26,870 nt of DNA from Larix sibirica (Eukaryota; Streptophyta; Pinopsida; Pinales; Pinaceae): the NCBI GenBank assembly GCA_004151065.3, contig NWUY0300012608.1, positions 41,058 through 67,927 on the forward strand. Reading direction: 5' to 3'. Every line of letters starts with the position of its first letter. The first letter of the stretch is position 1. This document shows, one piece after another, positions 20,274 through 26,870 of this stretch. The notes beneath the pieces were generated by a model. It was not told where the DNA came from. It made no database searches and was given only the letters and a program-made list of their open reading frames with translations. Made by a program: the position numbers and the translations under genes.

Positions 20274-20749
20274 ATTCCATCTCTTAAATTTAAGGCCGTG
20301 CTAAAAATCAAACACATAAAATCTTGATAACTAAGGCTTTTTGTATGCACCACTAGTTTCGGAAAATTAAAGCTATTATTCTAAGCCGAAGGATCTAAGT
20401 TTGTTTTGCTTTTGCATCACAACTATTATATAGACATTTGAAATACTATAATCTATTCTAGGGTTATTCAGCGAGCAATTTTCAACGCAAATAGGTTATT
20501 CGAATACAAATACCTAAGTGTATGAGCAAATACAAAATGACTAAGTATATAGCATATATCATACTAAGCAAAATTTAATTTCTTCTTAGGTTTGGAACAT
20601 CAATATAGGTTTCATTATATGCTTGAAGTATTTGAAATATNTAATCATCATCATCATAATTACTAATAGGTGTTTGATATGGCCTCAATATTGTTGGATT
20701 GCAAGGGGGTTCTCATTGACCTATGGGTTCATTGCCCTTAATGACAATC
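20274..20749. other. Noncoding stretch with a second single-N gap at 20641
   Basis: AT-rich, without gene signals. The N at 20641 is another scaffold join. Unlike at 16409, I see no repeated sequence on its two sides. A short atc repeat (about four units) follows the N. Confidence 0.5.
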
Positions 20750-21994
20750 ACTTAGAAAAATGTTGGATACCCTAACTCTTCCTCCCCCTCTTTCTCGACC
20801 CCCCCTTCTTATGAATCCCATAATTGGCATTAACTACTCCCCTACGCGTGGCGATCCACTCCAGCCACCTACCTACTTCACTGACCTCGCATTAATTGCG
20901 CCTCAAGCTTTCCCACCTCCCCCCGGGCTGGCACGCTTAAACACTCTCATCCCTTCCCTCATTCTTCATTCCTTCTATCCTGTCTTTTATCATCTCTGCT
21001 CTGGTTTTTTCTCCATTCTCGAGCTTCTTGTGTAATGGGCAACTTCCCCTCTGCGTTTCACATTGCATCCCCCTTGGGTGCTATCCTAGACTCCGAGCAT
21101 ATTCCTTCCCACTGCCTTCTCTGCCATATGTTCTTGCTTTCAAAGCTTTCTCCTGGTTTCCAGAACCTCGGTCTCTCTACTTTGGAAATTTCCAGGAAAG
21201 CCCTGTTATCCCACTCTCTCAACCTTGTTGCGGTTGAAGATACTCTCGAAATGACTGAAACCGAGGAACAACTTCGTCATCTTAGGGCATAAAATGATTA
21301 AATGAAGAAAGCCTTGGGGAGGATCTACACCTTGCTCTCCTCCACCATCACTGAAGCTCGCAATGGGAATACTCTGATGAATGGGAGAATTGGCACTATT
21401 TCTGAAACATTGGATTATGCGGTCTTCAGCATCTCGAATATAGACTCCAAGACTGATGACAACAACAGAAACATCATCGATGTTGAAGGGAAACTCGACA
21501 AGCTCAGGGAAGAGGTCAACCGCTGCTTCCCAGCAATGCAGGACAACGTTGAGTCAGGGTATGGCAAGCAGAAAGACCCTTCTGACGACAACACTCGTGG
21601 ACCCCTGGCACAACATCATGGACTTTGCTGAGCCCTCTCAGGACTTTGGCTTTTTGGCTTTTCCCCCTCCCTTCAGTTATATGGATATGGCTCCTTTTCT
21701 TTATAGTTTAGGCTCTAGAGCAGAATCTATTTCAGTATTTTGCCACTATTATGAAGTAGAAGAAACACCCCTACACTTTATTGATGCTCTGTTTTGTAAT
21801 ATTTTTACTTGGACAATATGTACAGAGTTACAGTCTCCATAGAATAGGACTATTCAGAAACAGTTTCAATTTCATTAAGGAGAAGCAAGATGAAGCACAC
21901 ATTAGCTCTATCAGAGAGCAGTCACTTTCATACTCTTTGTAATTCCTACCTTTTTTAATATAAATGACTCTTAACCGTTCTTGTTAAAAAAAAA
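20750..21994 (+). mobile_element. Candidate poly(A)-ended retroposon of unknown type
   Basis: The base composition changes sharply at about 20760 to a C+T-rich, coding-like block, and the region ends in nine A's at 21986-21994 after a T-run and taaatgac. The tail layout is like those of the two L1 copies. The 5' boundary is my estimate, and I could not find a target-site duplication, so the element nature is uncertain. It could be a non-autonomous or ORF1-only L1 derivative, or a processed copy of a host transcript. Confidence 0.4.
21035..21631 (+). pseudogene. Unrecognised broken ORF with coiled-coil-like segment
   Basis: One frame of about 199 codons interrupted by TAA at 21290-21292 and TAA at 21299-21301, only two codons apart. 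Around them the protein reads ETEEQLRHLRA, stop, ND, stop, MKKALGRIYTLL. The leucine and charge spacing fits a coiled coil in which both stops replace glutamate-like positions. A second acidic helical segment (DVEGKLDKLREEVNR) follows. I recognise no family. A coiled coil would fit an L1 ORF1-type nucleic-acid chaperone, but no zinc knuckle or RRM is evident, so this is speculation. A separate C+T-rich open frame at 20760-21035 precedes it. Confidence 0.35.
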
Positions 21995-22314
21995 TACTAG
22001 ATCATATCTACACTTGTTAGTTGGATAGGATTCTAGAAGTGAGAACACATGGTTTTTGTTTGGGTTGTTATGTCCCCGATGGGGGACATATATGTTTCAC
22101 GTCGAGGGTATTAGTTGGGGGCTTGATTAGACATATTTTTGGTTTTGCAAATTTTTTCAATAGTTTAATTTTAATGTATTAAAATAATTCTTGTAAATGC
22201 TATTTTGTTGGCCATTGATTTGTCCCATGCAACTCACATTTTCCTGGGGTGTTGTGCCCTAGGGCTCGGTGGCAGGATGTTGTCAGCATAGTTTTAATGC
22301 AAAGGTTTTTTTCT
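21995..22314. other. Noncoding stretch before the CAF1 relic
   Basis: Contains the perfect short palindrome at 22069-22090. The TG start of tgttatgtcccc at 22067 has the look of an LTR end, but nothing else supports an LTR. Confidence 0.4.
22069..22090. repeat. Perfect 9-bp inverted repeat
   Basis: tatgtcccc, a 4-base spacer, then ggggacata. It forms a short stable hairpin. No T-run follows, and its role is unknown. Confidence 0.8.
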
Positions 22315-22886
22315 AAATGTGTGTGGCAGTTCAATTTCATGGAATTCAACATATGGGAGGATGCATATGCCACCGATTCCATCAAGTTGTTGCGCCAGAG
22401 CGACATCGATTTCAAGAAAACATCAAAATGGGCATGGACTCTCACTGCTTCATAGAGTTTCTCATGTCTTTCAGGATCATCTTGAATGAGAATGTTCAAT
22501 GGATTACATTCCACAGCGGCTACAATTTCGATTACTTGCTAAAGCTCTTCATGAATCGGAACCTGGCACCCACCCCAGGTGGCTTCTTCTACCTCATCAA
22601 GATGTATTTCCCCAATCTCTATGACATCAAGCACCTCATGAAGTTCCACAATAGTCTGCATAGGGGATTACATCATCTGGCCGAGTTACTCGAGGTTGAG
22701 AGGTTCTTTGCTTACCACCAAGTGGGTTCCAATAGCTTGCTCAACTCTTGTACATTTAGAAATCTTAGAAAGTCTTTCTTCAAAGGGGATGCCGACAAAT
22801 ATGCTAGTGTCTTGTATGGTTTGGGAGTGGAGAGCAATACTAATAATAATGACAATAGTAATCAGTATGAAACTGCACAATTTTAG
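22315..22886 (+). pseudogene. CAF1/POP2 (CCR4-NOT deadenylase) pseudogene, 5'-truncated and frameshifted
   Basis: The homology starts abruptly at KCVWQFNF (22315) and ends at TAG 22884-22886, covering roughly residues 107-275 of a plant CAF1 of about 275 residues. CAF1 is the DEDD-family 3'-5' exonuclease that shortens mRNA poly(A) tails in the CCR4-NOT complex. Visible blocks: [52 protein letters not shown], and [12 protein letters not shown]. Lesions: the N-terminal half with the DxE catalytic pair is missing; about one base is lost near 22424, changing frame; the catalytic Asp in GYDF is Asn (22524-22526); and the catalytic Asp in GSDSLL is Asn (22731-22733). The nearby histidine (HQ at about 22719) is kept. 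CAF1 genes are often intronless in plants, so the lack of introns does not prove retroposition. No A-tail was found. Confidence 0.9.
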
Positions 22887-25800
22887 GTAACCTCGTTGAA
22901 AACAAAAAATAGTTGTGATTCTCTTCACTTTGTCAAATCGTTGATGGAGACCTATTGTGTTGGCATATGATAAGAATATAGTAGATTTTTTGAAAACTTA
23001 TTTTCATGTATTTAACAGTTTCTTGATCTACTCAATTTCATGTCTTTTGTATTTGCTTTGATTATGTATTCATAATTATGGTAATTTTCCTTTTCTCAAC
23101 TACATTAATGGTTTCACACAACGTTTAGCAGGTTTAGTTGTTATCAAGCCTTGGATTTAAATATGTGCCACAATTGACATCGATTTCAAGATGTACAAGA
23201 AGGCTCACCTGAAAATTGGTTGACCAATGATCTGGGTGAATGTGAGGATCTTGATATGGCTTCAGTTGAGGATCTTAGTTCCTTTAATTTTTGTTGTTGT
23301 TTTGAGCAATGATTTTTTGTTAATAAAAACAGTTATACTAAGAATATTATTTATTATGCAAATCTAAAGAGGTGAATAAGTCAATAGGTCTCTTCTACAT
23401 AAGCATATAGCTCTCCTATGCCATTAGCGCTTGATTCAACAACATTACAAGAGTAGTTTTTCCTTTGTGAAGACCTCCTTAAAGCAACGCCGATTTCCCA
23501 CAATTTGCATTTTGTTATTTTCTTCCTTCATAATACAACATTGGTTGTTGCAATAAGACCAGGTGGAAATGTTGGGGACATTGCCACCTTGTGGCTCTTG
23601 TTTTTGTCTTATGGGTGCCTCATATCACCTACATAGATGGATAAAATAGGGCATCAAACTCATAGAGTTCCAAGATGGCACACTTCCATGAACCCACAAA
23701 CATTCGTTCACCAAGATGCAATGCTATCCCTTACTTTTCTTCAAGACCTCTATGAGTTTCGTTAAGCATCACTTATCCTAGTAGCTAGAAATCACATTTA
23801 TGCATTTTAGTCTTACAAATGGGTGCTAAATATTTTACTCAATAATTAAGTGTAGACTAGTGCACCTCACCCAAGGGGGTTTGATTTGGGTGGCTACTGG
23901 CACAAAACTAGCCAAATGTCCAACAACATTAACAACAAATGGTTGAGCTAACCCCTTGGGATAATACTATGATATTATATACTCTACTATGGATGTAATT
24001 AGGTAGGAAGACTAAAGTTCATTCCCTTTTTTTGTTGCAACAATAATGAACACCCATTTTTTTTAGGAATATGCATGTGCACATTCTTGTTTAAATAGAT
24101 TTGGCCTCTGTCAAAGCTCGACTCAATCCATTGCCAAATGGAAACAAAATTTCCATGTCATTTAAAAAAATAAAAATAACACATATGTTAAAAATGTGTG
24201 CACATTTCTCAAGCATATACACATTAAAAATGTGTGTGCAATCATGTGTGTAGAAAAGTAAAAATAGGACATGTCGAAGGGACAATGACATAGTTGCTAG
24301 TCATTATTTTCTTGAGGAACTCTCATTTCCAAGTATATTTTATTTGAAATGTTCCTTTAATATTTGTTTACATTTTAGAGAGTTACATATTTATTAAAAA
24401 TATTTTGATTGTGTTTTGTTACAACCTTTATTTTCTGCTATGGAGAAAAACTATGATCCAAACCTAAACTCTAACCCTTCATATGACCCATACACATATA
24501 TTAATCAATGTTTAAATGAACTCAAAACTTAATTAGTGAGCTTAAGAACACTAGAGATCCATCTCATATTTTATTGGCCATTTCATTTTAGGAAAGTGTT
24601 GCTTCTTTTAGCCAGTCACGTGGCTAATTATGTGATATATCCAAATATTGACTTAGGATGAGAGGGTGCTACTCAACCATCATTAGTAAGGAAGAGGTGA
24701 AAATATTACATATAACCAAAGAGATGGTTGTTCAATTGTTAATTGACCATATAAACAACCAACCCCCCGATTTGACAAAGATTCATCTTTCATGGATTGG
24801 TGCGCATTCCAATTATGGAAAGACCACTTGATGGATATGTGTTTTATGGTATATGATAAATATCCCCGCAATAATAGGGAGGTTCATTGTATTTTATTTG
24901 TAAACATTGGTTTTAGTTTATTATGGGTCATGATGTTCTTTATTTTGAAAGTAGTAACCCATTGAGAGGGCTTCCTACTCCTAGGTGTATTCCCAAACCC
25001 CTTCTCTCCCCCCCTCGCCCTAATCAACCTTAGATTGGAGGCAATGTTTGGGCTATTAGTATTATGATATCATCCATAACAAGTATCCTAGTTCAACATA
25101 ATGTGTTGTTGGTAGCTTCCCATTAGAATCCATCATCTGATGATGTTATAGCACCAGGTGTAGAGCCTTTAGGGGCACATCGATTCTAGAACATGCACTA
25201 CATCTTGCTAGGCTCACTAGGCTAGGCATTCTAGTTTCGACTTAGTTATTCTGCATTGATGCTCTAATTGTAGTCATACTTGTCATGGACGAACATATGA
25301 TCCTATTTAGGATATTAATTTCTACGATGAGATTAGTACAACAATTTTTTATTTTATTTTCAATGATTATGTATTTAATTTTGCAATTGACAAATATTTG
25401 GTAAACACAACTTTAAAGTAGTTGTAATTGTCTTTTTATGTTTTGGTATTCACAACTTCTACGAGTTGATACACTTGTCCTATGTGGCATGGAACATATT
25501 CTCCTAGACTTAATTATGTGGTTATGCTAGTAGGTTCAATTAGGGCACCTCACACATAGGTATTTAGACAATTTTATGTTTTTCGCCCAATAAAATGAAC
25601 TAAAGTTATAAGTCCGAGATGTGTATAACGATAACCATAATTAAGTTATTAACTTACAAAAAAAAATGCATCCTTTAATTAGACCATACTTAAGATCAAT
25701 GCCAATATAGGTTGAAGATGTGAATTGCTATTCGTTTCTTATATAGATATGAATAAGAGTCATGTAAGTGTTATCTGCAATCTCATTTTGAGTGTGAACA

Positions 25801-26564
25801 ATGAACTTATCTCTTGAATATTTGAATTTGAATTCACTCATGACCATTAGAAGTTATGAATTTAAAACTCTTGGTTAAGTTTGTTTCCTTATACAAGGTT
25901 GTTTGGTTACTATTTCGTCTTCTTTCCTTATCGATTTTATTAAAAACCCCATGTTTTGGGTAGGTGTAAGGAAGATAGCTTATAAATATTCCATTCTACT
26001 TATCTCAAAAAAGTGGCAAACAACAAATTCATTTTTCACTTATTCCTTGTGTGTAGGTGGCCTTTCCAATTTGGTCTTGAAAGTAATTTCAAACAAGTTA
26101 ATTGGTGACCACGACCTCTCCTTATTTTACAATTTTGTTGTCTTTTTAACAAGTGTTGCCTTGTGATTGCATTGTCTCCACCCCAATTTTTTTCTTATAA
26201 CTTGATATGGGAAGGGTTACTTCATTTTATATTGGTTATTACCATGTTCTTTTTCAATGTATACATTCTTAGATTTTGCACATTCTTGAAAATGTGATCT
26301 AAAGAATATATTTTTAATAAATAAACTAAAACTCTACACATGTTTTAACACAAATTTGAATTGCAGAATTGGGTAATAAAGGTTTTTATTGTTATTTTCA
26401 CAAGTAATTTTACTACTTTACTAAGGGGATACCAATGGAGTATTGAAGCAAAAGATGCTACAATTTTAATTTAATGATGACTTATGTATACATATTTGAA
26501 ATGAATTAGTTACCATGGATGATATTTGATACCATTTTTAACTACTTAGCTTGGATAAGATTTT
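22887..26564. other. Long AT-rich stretch without a supportable gene
   Basis: I found no protein family on either strand. The longest open frame (25903-26166) has no recognisable motif and reads like AT-rich noise. Partial signals: an LTR-like TG start at 23570 followed by the 28-base shared sequence, and two imperfect copies of taaaaatgtgtg at about 24188 and 24224. The rest shows nothing I can name. Confidence 0.45.
23574..23601 (-). repeat. 28-base sequence shared in inverse orientation with 17081-17108
   Basis: The plus strand reads ggggacattgccaccttgtg and then gctcttgt, the exact reverse complement of 17081-17108. It is preceded by tgtt at 23570, so the whole begins TGTTGGGGACA, a form common at LTR ends. 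No second end or polypurine tract was found. Confidence 0.75.
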
Positions 26565-26870
26565 TGTAATGTCCCTATTTTTGGATTCCCTTGCTCTGTA
26601 GTTGGAGATGACCTTATGGGTTTATGTCAGCCTGACCAGAAGGGTAATTTGAGCTTCGGAGGTTTGGAGGAGTTATAATATGCTTTCAGAGACCCACTTA
26701 TCAACCTTCATCATCAGGATAATCTCTACGCAGTCATATTTCAATTCCGTTGCATTCTGACCATTCCCATAATTTCAGAGTGTTATTGAGCATAATTTAA
26801 TGGATTATACTAAGGTTTCTATTTTAATAAATTATATAAGAGGGGTATCTTGGTGTAATAGCTCGTTGGA
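26565..26870 (+). mobile_element. Candidate LTR start, running off the window
   Basis: TGTAATGTCCC at 26565 resembles the start of many plant Gypsy LTRs, and the sequence becomes less AT-rich from here. There is no polypurine tract before it, so it would be a 5' LTR or solo LTR. It does not align with the LTR at 6278 beyond the first bases. The evidence is thin because the other end is outside the window. Confidence 0.3.

Noticed and set aside
20760-21035. C+T-rich open frame as a proline-rich host protein
   Set aside because: It reflects pyrimidine-rich composition; no conserved domain or start context supports translation.
23178-23312. Open stretch of 45 codons with an acidic, protein-like sequence containing SPENWLTNDLGECEDLD
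   Set aside because: It has no start codon or clear splice signal and no family I recognise; it could be a last-exon relic but is too short to claim.
25903-26166. 87-codon plus-strand open frame
   Set aside because: No motif, AT-driven composition, no neighbouring signals.

Overview
The window looks like nuclear DNA of a seed plant with a large, repeat-rich genome. A gymnosperm such as a conifer is my best guess, but the sequence does not prove it. It is AT-rich. Non-LTR retrotransposons of the plant L1 type (reverse transcriptase, zf-RVT and RNase H domains) and one end of a Gypsy-type LTR element dominate, and three recognisable host-gene copies are all broken. I see no intact protein-coding gene, no structural RNA gene and no CRISPR array, and nothing that works as a multi-gene system.

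Layout. 1-604 is AT-rich sequence. 619-1940 is a 5'-truncated L1 element (+ strand) with a perfect 14-bp target-site duplication (TSD). 1955-5480 is AT-rich and holds no gene. 5660-6075 is a two-level minisatellite. It lies just upstream of a polypurine tract (6265-6277) and the TG-start of a probable 3' LTR (from 6278). 8243-9127 (- strand) carries three exons of a beta-adaptin pseudogene (hinge and ear of the AP clathrin-adaptor large subunit). A tRNA-derived SINE with an 18-bp TSD sits directly upstream of those exons (9182-9345). 9921-10240 is a 160-bp tandem duplication. 10775-12250 (+) is a pseudogene for a class V PLP-dependent aminotransferase of the VC1184 / cysteine-desulfurase-like type. 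12669-12787 is a long foldback.

13141-19675 is a 3.27-kb block present twice in direct tandem, joined by a single N at 16409. The block contains most of a second L1 element. Only the second copy runs on to a proper 3' end with TSD (17827-17842 and 20258-20273). The simplest reading is that two overlapping contigs were placed end to end, so the duplication is probably an assembly artefact. 20750-21994 is a poly(A)-ended retroposon-like block with an unrecognised, coiled-coil-like broken ORF. 22315-22886 (+) is a 5'-truncated, frameshifted CAF1/POP2 deadenylase pseudogene in which both remaining catalytic aspartates read as asparagine. 22887-26564 holds no gene I can support. A TG-start LTR-like sequence begins at 26565 and runs off the window.

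The genes do not work together. The window records repeated retroposition and decay. The most useful points are the likely false tandem duplication, the VC1184-type gene relic (a family not usually discussed in flowering plants), and the satellite-like repeat next to the LTR.
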